Positions 7,307 to 13,973 of a stretch of DNA of 13,973 nt are shown here, in pieces. Made by a program: the position numbers and the translations under genes. Source of the DNA: an uncultured Bacteroidota bacterium (lineage in GTDB: Bacteria; Bacteroidota; Bacteroidia; Flavobacteriales; Flavobacteriaceae); contig CACONV010000021.1 in assembly GCA_902628605.1 (NCBI GenBank), positions 1 through 13,973 of the forward strand. Reading direction: 5' to 3'. Below the pieces are notes generated by a model, which saw only the letters and a list, made by a program, of their open reading frames with translations, searched no databases and had not been told where the DNA came from. Position 1 is the first letter of the stretch. Each line of letters opens with the position of its first letter.

Positions 7307-8659
7307 TTAAATTCCAACATAATTAAAGGGTGTAATCTTTTTAAGATCTTTTTTAATCTCCGAACTAATGTCCAGTGAATTTATAAATTCATTAATTATA
7401 GTTTGATTTATTTTTTTATTTATTCTAGTAAGTTCCTTAAGTTTTTCATATGCACCAAAATACCCTTCTCTTCTTAACATTGTTTGTATTCCCTCAGCCA
7501 CAACTGACCAATTTTCTTCCAGATCTTTTGATATTTTGTCTTTGTTGATGAACAATTTAGATAATCCTTTGTTTATGGATTTGAATGCTATAATAGTATG
7601 AGCAAAAGGTACTCCAATATTTCTTAGTGTAGTACTATCAGTTAAATCTCTTTGAAGTCTTGAAATTGGTAATTTTTGTGAAAGGTGAATAAATAATGAA
7701 TTAGCAACACCTAGATTGCCTTCTGCGTTTTCAAAATCTATTGGATTTACCTTATGTGGCATTGCCGACGAACCCACTTCATTTTTCAATATTTTTTGCT
7801 TGAAATAATCCATAGAAATATAATGCCAAATATCCCTGCACATGTCTATTAAAATATTATTAATCCTTCTTAATGAGTCACATTGAGAGGAAAAATAATC
7901 ATAATGTTCAATTTGAGTTGTTGGAAAGGAGTGTTTGAGACCAAACTTCGTTTCTAAAAAAGTTGAACTAAAATTCTTCCAATTGATTTTCGGATAACTT
8001 ACTAAATGTGCATTATAGTTTCCTGTGGCTCCCCCAAACTTAGCAGCATTAGGTATTGACATTAGAACTTTCATTTGATTTTCCAACCTTTCAATAAAAA
8101 CCATTATTTCTTTTCCCATTTTTGTAGGTGAGGCAGGTTGACCATGCGTCCTAGCAAGCATTGGGATGTTTTTGGATTCGTTAGATAGTTTATTAAGATT
8201 TGATAAAACTTCGTTAATATTGGGAAAATATTCTTCATTTATTGCATTCTTGATTAACAGAGGTATGCTAGTATTGTTTATGTCCTGAGAAGTAAGACCA
8301 AAATGAATAAACTCTTTAAACTGAGATATTCCAATTGAATCAAATTTATTTTTTAGAAAATATTCTATTGCTTTAACATCATGATTTGTTTTTTTTTCAA
8401 TTCTTTTTACTTCTAACGCATCATCAACTGTAAATTTTTCATAAATATTTTTTAAATCTTTAATTTTTTTCGTTGGAAAACTTTTGAGTTGTGGAAGAGG
8501 TATTTCAACAAGAGATATAAAATATTCTATTTCAACTATTATTCTATATCTAATAAAAGCTTTTTCTGAAAAATATCTAGATAGTTTTATGGTATTATTA
8601 TGATATCTTCCATCAATTGGTGAGATTGAATTTAATGAATTAACTAGCTCGCTTTTCAT
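7307..8659 (-). CDS. purB: Adenylosuccinate lyase (E. coli PurB type)
   Basis: Cleaves fumarate from SAICAR and from adenylosuccinate, two steps of purine/AMP synthesis in the cytoplasm. The 450-residue protein starts with LNSISPIDGRYHNNTIKLSR, typical of the E. coli-type lyases (456 residues). The fumarase/aspartase superfamily signature GSSAMPHKVNPIDFENAEGN is intact, with S297-S298 in the flexible catalytic loop. The second conserved region, ARTHGQPASPTKMGKE, carries H172, matching His171 in E. coli. The GLTSQDINNT motif is also present. The ATG at 8659 gives the expected N-terminus. It lies downstream of the CarboxypepD_reg-like gene (71-nt gap) and upstream of the S41 peptidase. It is full length with no missing residues seen. 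Confidence 0.97.
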   Translation of the reverse strand: MKSELVNSLNSISPIDGRYHNNTIKLSRYFSEKAFIRYRIIVEIEYFISLVEIPLPQLKSFPTKKIKDLKNIYEKFTVDDALEVKRIEKKTNHDVKAIEYFLKNKFDSIGISQFKEFIHFGLTSQDINNTSIPLLIKNAINEEYFPNINEVLSNLNKLSNESKNIPMLARTHGQPASPTKMGKEIMVFIERLENQMKVLMSIPNAAKFGGATGNYNAHLVSYPKINWKNFSSTFLETKFGLKHSFPTTQIEHYDYFSSQCDSLRRINNILIDMCRDIWHYISMDYFKQKILKNEVGSSAMPHKVNPIDFENAEGNLGVANSLFIHLSQKLPISRLQRDLTDSTTLRNIGVPFAHTIIAFKSINKGLSKLFINKDKISKDLEENWSVVAEGIQTMLRREGYFGAYEKLKELTRINKKINQTIINEFINSLDISSEIKKDLKKITPFNYVGI

Positions 8660-8664
8660 TAATA

Positions 8665-8672
8665 CAAAGATA
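8665..8672 (-). promoter_or_regulatory. Possible Bacteroidota -7 promoter element before purB
   Basis: Read on the minus strand this is TATCTTTG, a perfect match to the Bacteroidota -7 consensus TAnnTTTG, ending 5 nt before the purB ATG. No TTTG/TTG -33 element is found at the expected 19-21 nt further upstream. If real, the transcript would start at or next to the ATG, giving an almost leaderless mRNA. A chance match is quite possible in DNA this AT-rich. Confidence 0.25.
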
Positions 8673-8730
8673 AAGTTTAATCATAAATTCGTTAGTTTAA
8701 TAGCTAAATTTATTTGTTGTTGTAAGAATC

Positions 8731-9504
8731 TTAGAGTTGAAGAATTTTAAATTCTTCGTAGCAACCACTAATTGCCTCTAAAATTTGTAAATCGTTAGCT
8801 TCTCCAATAAATGCATTAGAATAATTACAATTTCTTAAAATTTCTTCAAGATTTAGTCTGTTAACACCTAAAAGCTGCACCAATACCTCTCTGTCAAATT
8901 TGGTTGCAAGTAAATTTTTAATTTCATCATCTTCTCTCATTTTTTTTAATTTTCTCATTTGTTTAGGGTTTTTTCCAAAAAGATTATATAAAAAGTCAGC
9001 GGGGTTGAATAATGAGCCAATTGCTTTGGAAATTGAGGACTTATTTCTGTTCCCAGCTTCATATCCTGACTGAGGAAGCCCAGGAATAGTAAATCTACCT
9101 GCAGGATTTAGTGGAACCTTCTTAACATCTATATCCAAATATCCGGTTAGGGAATAAGGTCTTACTATTACCTCCTCTAGTGCAAATGAAAGTTGGGTAA
9201 GTCTAAAAATTGGAATTCCAAGTTTTATCATATCGTTGCTTACTGGAACTTTTAAAGGTTTAAATCCCAAATAGGAAAAATATAGTGTGTCTTTTGCTTT
9301 TACAGCAATTTCAAAATTACCTTGACGATCGCTAATAACACCCTCTACAGAATTCAAATTGAGTACATGAACACTTGACATATATTCATCTGTGCTATCA
9401 TTTTTTATTTTACCTTTTAAGAGGGATGTTTGATCCTGTGCGCTAGCCAGATTGAAAATTACCAAAGATATAAATAAGTAAAAAAAATGTTTTTTAAAAA
9501 CCAA
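8731..9504 (-). CDS. Secreted protein with CarboxypepD_reg-like domain (TTG start)
   Basis: A 257-residue exported protein of unknown function. The signal peptide is residues 1-22 (cleavage ASA before Q23). A carboxypeptidase-regulatory-like beta-sandwich follows (about 28-115): LKGKIKNDSTDEYMSSVHVL, SDRQGNFEIAV and DTLYFSYLGFKPL. This is the fold usually found in front of TonB receptors (LEEVIVRPY resembles the junction), but no plug or barrel follows. The remainder is a short charged helical region, with KQMRKLKKMREDDEIKNLL and a C-terminal segment containing two cysteines (NCNYSN, SGCYEEF). Similar short proteins occur in Flavobacteriia; their role is not known to me. The only start option is TTG at 9504: the upstream in-frame stop is four codons away and no ATG fits. 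It starts 19 nt after rdgB and is probably co-transcribed with it. Confidence 0.8.
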   Translation of the reverse strand: MVFKKHFFYLFISLVIFNLASAQDQTSLLKGKIKNDSTDEYMSSVHVLNLNSVEGVISDRQGNFEIAVKAKDTLYFSYLGFKPLKVPVSNDMIKLGIPIFRLTQLSFALEEVIVRPYSLTGYLDIDVKKVPLNPAGRFTIPGLPQSGYEAGNRNKSSISKAIGSLFNPADFLYNLFGKNPKQMRKLKKMREDDEIKNLLATKFDREVLVQLLGVNRLNLEEILRNCNYSNAFIGEANDLQILEAISGCYEEFKILQL

Positions 9505-9523
9505 AACGAATCTTTAAATTAAA

Positions 9524-10135
9524 TTACAGATATTTTTGTTTATCTAAAAAAATAATTAGTCTTTTAAGAGCTTCTGACCTATGACTTATTTTATTCTTTT
9601 CAATTAAATTCAATTCTGCGAAAGTTTTTGTATATCCCTTCGGAATAAATATTGAGTCATATCCAAAGCCATTTTGTCCTTTTTGTTGAAATATAATCTC
9701 CCCATCAATTTCACCTTCAAAAATAAATGTTTTCCCATTGAGGTTTAATGAAAATACAGATTTAAACCTTGCTTTTCTGTTTTTATATCCAGTTAACAAA
9801 TCCCATACTTTTTCTATATTTTCTTGAGTATTACAACTTTTGCCTGCAAATCTAGCTGAATAAACTCCTGGCAAACCATTAAGAGAATCTATTTCTAGCC
9901 CAGTATCATCTGCAAAACAATTAATTCTATACTTATTGAAAATAAAATCAGATTTTATTTTTGCATTTTGCATTAAAGTTTCACCAGTCTCCTCTATATC
10001 TTCATTAAAATACAAATCATTTAAGCTCATGAGGTTGATATTTTTGGGCATCATTTTCTTTACTTCATCGTATTTTCCTTTGTTTTTAGTAGCAAATATC
10101 AATTTAAATTCCTTATTCATTGTGATATGGTTCAT
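9524..10135 (-). CDS. rdgB: XTP/dITP diphosphatase (RdgB/HAM1 family)
   Basis: Hydrolyses non-canonical purine triphosphates (XTP, dITP, ITP) to monophosphates plus pyrophosphate, keeping them out of DNA and RNA. The family signatures are present in order: [14 protein letters not shown] at the N-terminus, [15 protein letters not shown], the metal-binding [43 protein letters not shown], and [11 protein letters not shown] near the C-terminus. Length is 203 residues from the ATG at 10135. A second ATG at 10120 ([16 protein letters not shown]) would give 198 residues and an N-terminus more like the family's, so it may be the true start. The gene lies downstream of the broken rpsR and the tandem hairpins, which may have altered its promoter. 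The enzyme itself looks intact. Confidence 0.95.
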   Translation of the reverse strand: MNHITMNKEFKLIFATKNKGKYDEVKKMMPKNINLMSLNDLYFNEDIEETGETLMQNAKIKSDFIFNKYRINCFADDTGLEIDSLNGLPGVYSARFAGKSCNTQENIEKVWDLLTGYKNRKARFKSVFSLNLNGKTFIFEGEIDGEIIFQQKGQNGFGYDSIFIPKGYTKTFAELNLIEKNKISHRSEALKRLIIFLDKQKYL

Positions 10136-10166
10136 TGTTTATAATTTTCAAACTTCTGTAGATCTG

Positions 10167-10215
10167 CTCCAAAACAAAAATTCTTATCATTTGATGAGAA
10201 AAAGTCATTTTGGAG
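10167..10215. repeat. Nested inverted repeat (two-tier hairpin) beside broken rpsR
   Basis: The outer arms CTCCAAAA (10167-10174) and TTTTGGAG (10208-10215) are a perfect 8-bp inverted repeat. The inner arms TTCTTATC (10181-10188) and GATGAGAA (10193-10200) pair over 8 bp with one T-G position around the tetraloop ATTT. Unpaired spacers (6 and 7 nt) separate the tiers. The odd pair is a G-U wobble in plus-strand RNA but a C-A mismatch in minus-strand RNA. It stands one base from the next hairpin (10217-10241). Function unknown; it could be a transposable-element remnant, a structured RNA or a recombination site. Confidence 0.6.
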
Positions 10216-10216
10216 A

Positions 10217-10241
10217 AACTTATTTCTTCATGAAATAAGTT
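10217..10241. repeat. Perfect 10-bp hairpin at the rpsR breakpoint
   Basis: The arms AACTTATTTC (10217-10226) and GAAATAAGTT (10232-10241) are perfectly complementary around the 5-nt loop TTCAT. The outer edge lies within about 1-2 nt of where similarity to ribosomal protein S18 ends (about 10243), and the stop codon of the rpsR fragment lies in the loop. On the minus strand no clean T-run follows, so it is a poor intrinsic terminator. Confidence 0.65.
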
Positions 10242-10335
10242 CATATTTTTTAGTTGTTGTGGAGATGTTCAAAGGAGTCAAATATCTTATCTCACCTTCC
10301 TTACGACCTTTGTTTTGTTCATCAATTGTTGACAT
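10228..10335 (-). pseudogene. rpsR: Truncated rpsR (ribosomal protein S18), N-terminal fragment
   Basis: Too short for normal ORF calling. It begins with ATG at 10335, 2 nt after the rpsF stop, exactly where rpsR belongs in the rpsF-rpsR-rplI operon. The 35-residue product starts MSTIDEQNKGRKEGEIRYLT and continues [11 protein letters not shown], closely matching Flavobacteriia S18 N-termini (which read like ...[26 protein letters not shown]...). After Tyr31 it reads ELIS and stops at TGA (10228-10230). I checked the other two minus frames over the next roughly 100 nt and found no S18 continuation (no CRFKK, YIDYKD or RRLTGT), so this is a deletion or replacement, not a simple frameshift. rplI is also missing. 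S18 is normally essential, so an intact copy should exist elsewhere, unless this junction is an assembly error. Confidence 0.85.
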
Positions 10336-10337
10336 AT

Positions 10338-10682
10338 CTAGGATTTTGTTTTAGACTTTAACTTTTTTACTCTTTTTTTAGCCCATTCGATGGCAAATTT
10401 GTCAAGTTTTACCGTGAGATAACGCATAACTCTCTCGTCTCTACGAAATTCAACTTCAAGAGAGTCTATAACACTAGGATCTACAGTAAATTCAAATAAA
10501 TGATAAAAACCACTTTTTTTGTTTTGAATGGGATAAGCGAGTTTCTTTAATCCCCAATTTTCCTTGTTGACAAATTTTGCTCCTTTATCGATGAGGAACG
10601 ACTCGAATTTTTTTACTGCTTCCTTTATCTGTTGTTCAGATAAAACGGGATTTAATATGAAAACAGCTTCGTATTGATTCAT
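10338..10682 (-). CDS. rpsF: 30S ribosomal protein S6
   Basis: Encodes 114 residues of the small-subunit protein that pairs with S18 on 16S r[43 protein letters not shown] and [20 protein letters not shown] are standard S6 motifs, and the C-terminus is a Lys-rich tail. I chose the ATG at 10682 because MNQYE is the family N-terminus; the TTG at 10703 would add seven unlikely residues. The gene follows priA by 84 nt and is followed 2 nt later by the rpsR fragment. A weak 4-bp inverted repeat (TGAC/GTCA, 10687-10699) sits just before the start, but no CCG-type S6:S18 autoregulatory motif was recognised in the leader. Confidence 0.96.
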   Translation of the reverse strand: MNQYEAVFILNPVLSEQQIKEAVKKFESFLIDKGAKFVNKENWGLKKLAYPIQNKKSGFYHLFEFTVDPSVIDSLEVEFRRDERVMRYLTVKLDKFAIEWAKKRVKKLKSKTKS

Positions 10683-10766
10683 AAATTGACTTTTGGTCAG
10701 CAAAAATAAGTTAATTTCAATGATTAGGCAAAATAATATCTCTTTTATGGCAAAGAAAAATAAAAA

Positions 10767-13214
10767 TTAATTTGGATCAATATCTATATTGAGTTTAATA
10801 ACTCTAAATTTTGCTATTGATTCAAAAGATTCAATTGATTTCATTAAATGTCTTTTAATTTTATTTCTAACATTTGTATTTGGATATTTAATTAAGATTT
10901 GTTTAATAAATTCATTTTTTATTCTAGACACATGGGGATCAAATGGCCCATAAATTGGATAAGTGAATCCATTACTTAATGACTGAAAAAGCCAATTACT
11001 AGCTTTTATAAGAGTCTCTATGTCTCTAGATTTGATAGAAATTTTAATTAGTCGGTAATATGGAGGGTAATTAAATTGATTTCTTTCTGCAATTTCTTTA
11101 TTATAGAAGCCATCATGATTTTGTTTTTTTATCAGTTCAAAAATTTTATTGTTAGATGAAAATGTTTGTATTAGAACTGAACCCTTTATTTTCGACCTCC
11201 CGGCTCTTCCAGCAACTTGAGTTAAAATCTGAAAAGCTTTCTCATTTGCCCTAAAATTAGGAAAAAACAGAATGTTATCTGCATTAATAACTCCAACTAA
11301 TCCAATATTTTTAAAATCCAAACCCTTGGTCACCATCTGTGTTCCTATTAGAATATCAATTTGATGATTTTCGAATTTTTCAAAAATTTTGTCAACTGAA
11401 TATTTTCCTCTTGTAGTATCCCAATCCATTCTATCTACTTTAGCACTAGGAAAAAATGATTTAATTTGTTCTTCGATTTGTTGAGTACCATATCCTTTCA
11501 TATCAATTTTAACACTATTGCACTCTAGACATTTTTTTTGATTTTTTTGACTAAATCCACAGTAATGACATTTTAAAGAATTAGTGTATTGGTGAAAAGT
11601 TAGTGATACATCACAATTACGGCATAAAGGAATATGTCCACAAGTTACACACTCGATAATAGGCGCATATCCCCTTCTATTTTGAAACAATAATATTTGT
11701 TGACCTAATAATAATTTCTCTTGTATCGAATTATAAAGCTCAGGTGTAAGCAACCCTTTCATTTTATTTGCTTTATAATAGATTTTCATGTCTATACACT
11801 TTATTTCAGGTGGGGCTGACGCTCCATATTTTTCCATAAGTTTTACGTAACCATATTTTTTATTAAAAGCATTAAATTTAGACTCCAATGAAGGTGTGGC
11901 AGAACCTAAAATCAATTTTGCTTTATGTATTTTGGATAATTTTATTGCGGAATCCCTTGCATTATATCTTGGCGAAGGATTCTCCTGTTTAAATGAAGAA
12001 TCGTGCTCCTCATCTACAACAACTAATTTTAGATTTTGAAAAGGTAAAAATATAGAGGACCTAGCACCAACAATAATCCTTGCCTTTTCTTTGTTTTTAA
12101 TAACATTATTCCATACCTCAAATCTTTCCTCATTAGAAAATTTTGAGTGATAAACTGACAAGTATTTACCAAAAATCTTTTTTAACCTGCTAACCATTTG
12201 AATAGTTAACGATATTTCTGGTATCATAAATAAAATTTGAAATCCCTTTTTTAAAAATCTATTTATCAAATGTGAATATACTTCCGTCTTACCAGATGAT
12301 GTAACTCCTTCGAATAAAACAATAGAATTCTGTTTCCATATTTTCAAAATTTTTTCTTTAGCCAAAAGTTGAGGCTTGGATAAGTTTAGCAACTTGGTAG
12401 TCTCACTGAAGTTGACTTTAAATCTGTCTTCATGCACTATTTTTTCTGATAAAATATTTTTAACTATCATTTTCTTTAAAATTGAACTGTTTAATTTACA
12501 TTTCTGCTTTAATAAAGTATATTTTATCCATTCACTTTCTGAATAATTTTCCAAAATATATTGAATTATCTTTCTTTTTCTTGGTGATTTTTTAAACTCT
12601 AGATTGTAACTATTTTTGTTTTTTGATTCACTATACCTTTTATCTAGTTTTATATATTTTACAAGTTTTGGCTTATATCTATCCCTTACAGATTGTATAG
12701 AATTTACATAGCCTTTTTTAATGAGGTTATTCACTATTGAGAAAATATTTTTTTTATTCAAAATAAGCCTCACTTCATCAATTTTAATTTTTTTTAAATC
12801 AAGTGCATCAAGAATTAAAATCTCTTCATCAGAGATTTTTCTGTAATCTATCTTTTTACTCAAATTCTTTTCTAACAGAGTTTCACTTGTAATTAAAAAA
12901 CTACTTGGCATAGAGGCCTTTAATATTTGACCCATAGAACATTGGTAATAATTACTCATCCATTTCCAAAACAATATTTGATTTTCATCTACTACAGGTA
13001 AATCATCTTGAAATGCAAAAATTTCTTTTGGTTCATAGCTATCAGGGATATTTTTATGTTTATCAATTATAATACCAGTAAAGACTCTCTTACCTCCAAA
13101 TGGAACCAAAACTCTAAATCCACTTTTTATAAATTTAAATTCCTCTTTACTAATTCTATAGGTGTAAAAGTTTTTTAATGGAAACGGTAAGAGAACGTCA
13201 ATGTAAAATGACAT
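10767..13214 (-). CDS. priA: Primosomal protein N' / replication-restart helicase PriA
   Basis: A 3'-to-5' superfamily 2 DNA helicase that recognises stalled forks and reloads the replicative helicase. The 815-residue protein has the 3'-DNA-binding N-terminal domain (FKFIKSGFRVLVPFGGKRVFTGI region), a winged-helix region (about 110-200), and the helicase core. Walker A is GVTSSGKTEVY (K309) and the Walker B/DEEH box is VVDEEHDSSFKQ (D401-H404). Eight zinc-binding cysteines follow as four pairs (C522/C525, C531/C534, C549/C552, C562/C565). The helicase C-terminal motifs are IGTQMVTKGLDF and TQVAGRAGRS. All key residues are present; the length is within the family range seen in Bacteroidota. 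Its ATG shares one base with the stop of the upstream YihY gene (TAATG), suggesting translational coupling. Confidence 0.97.
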   Translation of the reverse strand: MSFYIDVLLPFPLKNFYTYRISKEEFKFIKSGFRVLVPFGGKRVFTGIIIDKHKNIPDSYEPKEIFAFQDDLPVVDENQILFWKWMSNYYQCSMGQILKASMPSSFLITSETLLEKNLSKKIDYRKISDEEILILDALDLKKIKIDEVRLILNKKNIFSIVNNLIKKGYVNSIQSVRDRYKPKLVKYIKLDKRYSESKNKNSYNLEFKKSPRKRKIIQYILENYSESEWIKYTLLKQKCKLNSSILKKMIVKNILSEKIVHEDRFKVNFSETTKLLNLSKPQLLAKEKILKIWKQNSIVLFEGVTSSGKTEVYSHLINRFLKKGFQILFMIPEISLTIQMVSRLKKIFGKYLSVYHSKFSNEERFEVWNNVIKNKEKARIIVGARSSIFLPFQNLKLVVVDEEHDSSFKQENPSPRYNARDSAIKLSKIHKAKLILGSATPSLESKFNAFNKKYGYVKLMEKYGASAPPEIKCIDMKIYYKANKMKGLLTPELYNSIQEKLLLGQQILLFQNRRGYAPIIECVTCGHIPLCRNCDVSLTFHQYTNSLKCHYCGFSQKNQKKCLECNSVKIDMKGYGTQQIEEQIKSFFPSAKVDRMDWDTTRGKYSVDKIFEKFENHQIDILIGTQMVTKGLDFKNIGLVGVINADNILFFPNFRANEKAFQILTQVAGRAGRSKIKGSVLIQTFSSNNKIFELIKKQNHDGFYNKEIAERNQFNYPPYYRLIKISIKSRDIETLIKASNWLFQSLSNGFTYPIYGPFDPHVSRIKNEFIKQILIKYPNTNVRNKIKRHLMKSIESFESIAKFRVIKLNIDIDPN

Positions 13215-13973
13215 TACTCAGTTTTTTTTTCTTCATTTAAACTCCTAATAGTTGCATTCAGCTCAAATCCTAAAAGTAAAATTATTGAATTAATCCAACT
13301 AAAAAGCATGAAAATTAACAATGCACCAATTGATCCATATAATTGATTATAGTTTGAAAAATTATCAATATAAATTCCAAATAAATAAGTACTAAAGAAA
13401 AATAGCAAAGTAGTCATCAATGCTCCAGGTGAAAAGAAACCAGAAAATTTTCCTTGAATTGTTCCAAAATAATAAAGAGTAGTAATTGATATATAAGCTA
13501 GTAGGACAAAAATTAAGTTCTGTAGTAAAATTGCAAAATTAATTGATTCAGGTAACAGTCTCTGAAATAATAGTTCAAATGAAACAAAGGAGATGACTGA
13601 AATTAGTAGAAGCAAAGCCAAAATTACACTTACACCGAGAGAATAAAAATACTGCTTGAAAATATTTCTAAATTCTTTAACATGATAGGAAACCTCGAAG
13701 CTGGTAAAAATTGAATTCACTCCATTTGCAGTTAAAACAACAGAAAGTAAAAAAACAGAAGATAACAAGCCGGCTCTTGGTTTGGATTTGATATCCTCAA
13801 ATATTTTTTCAAAAAAAGTATGAGTGTCTTGTGGTAAAATAGTTTCGATAAAATTAAACAAAATAGCATCGAAATTATCAATACTAAAAAATTTTGGGAT
13901 AAAAGGAATTAGATTTAACACAAATAAAATAAAAGGGAAAAGTGCCATGAAAAAACTAAAAGAGATAGACCCT
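13214..13973 (-). CDS. YihY/BrkB-family inner-membrane protein (5' end beyond the window)
   Basis: An integral membrane protein of the YihY (virulence factor BrkB) family, function uncertain. At least 244 codons follow the ATG at 13948, but that is probably internal. The frame stays open to the window edge and encodes GSISFSFF just before MALFPFILFVLNLIPFIPKF, which matches the usual family core (A-S-x-F-F-x-ALFP). The true start therefore lies right of 13973. About five more hydrophobic spans are visible (starting near residues 60, 100, 140, 175 and 205 from 13948), along with LLSVVLTANGVNSIFTSFEVSY, typical of the family's middle segment. The C-terminus is charged (NATIRSLNEEKKTE). Its TAA overlaps the priA ATG by one base. 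It has been called RNase BN in old annotation; that assignment is outdated. Confidence 0.9.
   Translation of the reverse strand, partial: GSISFSFFMALFPFILFVLNLIPFIPKFFSIDNFDAILFNFIETILPQDTHTFFEKIFEDIKSKPRAGLLSSVFLLSVVLTANGVNSIFTSFEVSYHVKEFRNIFKQYFYSLGVSVILALLLLISVISFVSFELLFQRLLPESINFAILLQNLIFVLLAYISITTLYYFGTIQGKFSGFFSPGALMTTLLFFFSTYLFGIYIDNFSNYNQLYGSIGALLIFMLFSWINSIILLLGFELNATIRSLNEEKKTE

Noticed and set aside
10113..10208. 31-codon minus-strand ORF starting ATG at 10208, after the rpsR fragment
   Set aside because: No similarity to S18 or anything else recognised; overlaps the rdgB start and likely arises by chance.
9936..10238. 100-residue ORF on the plus strand
   Set aside because: Antisense to rdgB and running through the hairpin region; low-complexity hydrophobic translation with no family match, typical of a shadow frame.
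10167..10241. Integron attC site
   Set aside because: The paired hairpins lack recognisable R/L box sequences (GTTRRRY/RYYYAAC) in the right order, there is no integrase nearby, and the genes around it are housekeeping genes.
10683..10703. TTG start for rpsF adding seven residues
   Set aside because: S6 proteins begin at MNQYE-like sequence; the ATG at 10682 fits the family.
10725..10760. Promoter-like TTTG and TATTTTG on the minus strand before rpsF
   Set aside because: Spacing is about 15 nt and the -7 box is one base short of consensus; not distinguishable from AT-rich background.

Overview
The window is a low-GC (estimated about 30%) bacterial chromosome segment, most likely from a Flavobacteriia-type Bacteroidota. 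The protein families point that way: a CarB without its C-terminal regulatory domain, a SusC/BtuB-style TonB receptor, a DUF6580 membrane protein, a carboxypeptidase-regulatory-like secreted protein, and an S41 lipoprotein with an acidic stretch after its cysteine. Shine-Dalgarno sites are largely absent, and two genes appear to use TTG starts.

Left part, plus strand (1-5693): rpmH (ribosomal protein L34), a rho-independent terminator, carB (carbamoyl-phosphate synthase large chain), a DUF6580 membrane protein 7 nt after carB, a cobalamin riboswitch (about 3634-3824), and a BtuB-like TonB-dependent receptor. The riboswitch assigns the receptor to vitamin B12 uptake, and DUF6580 is a candidate inner-membrane partner.

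Right part, minus strand, in transcription order from the right edge: a YihY/BrkB membrane protein cut by the window end, priA (overlapping it by 1 nt), rpsF, a truncated rpsR fragment, rdgB, a secreted CarboxypepD_reg-like protein, purB, and an S41 lipoprotein peptidase. The S41 gene's 3' end overlaps the receptor gene's 3' end by 17 bp, tail to tail.

The most unusual spot is 10160-10340. The rpsF-rpsR pair starts normally, but rpsR matches S18 for only about 31 codons and then stops. The break abuts two adjacent hairpins (10217-10241 and 10167-10215), and the rest of rpsR and rplI are absent. This looks like a rearrangement or insertion scar, or possibly an assembly junction. The second notable item is the B12 riboswitch: a hairpin after its B12 box presents a loop pentamer exactly complementary to the conserved CCCGCAAC segment, and the outer part of the same hairpin pairs just upstream of the receptor start codon. 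No tRNA, rRNA, CRISPR array, transposase or integrase was seen. There is no gene-free stretch longer than 300 bases.
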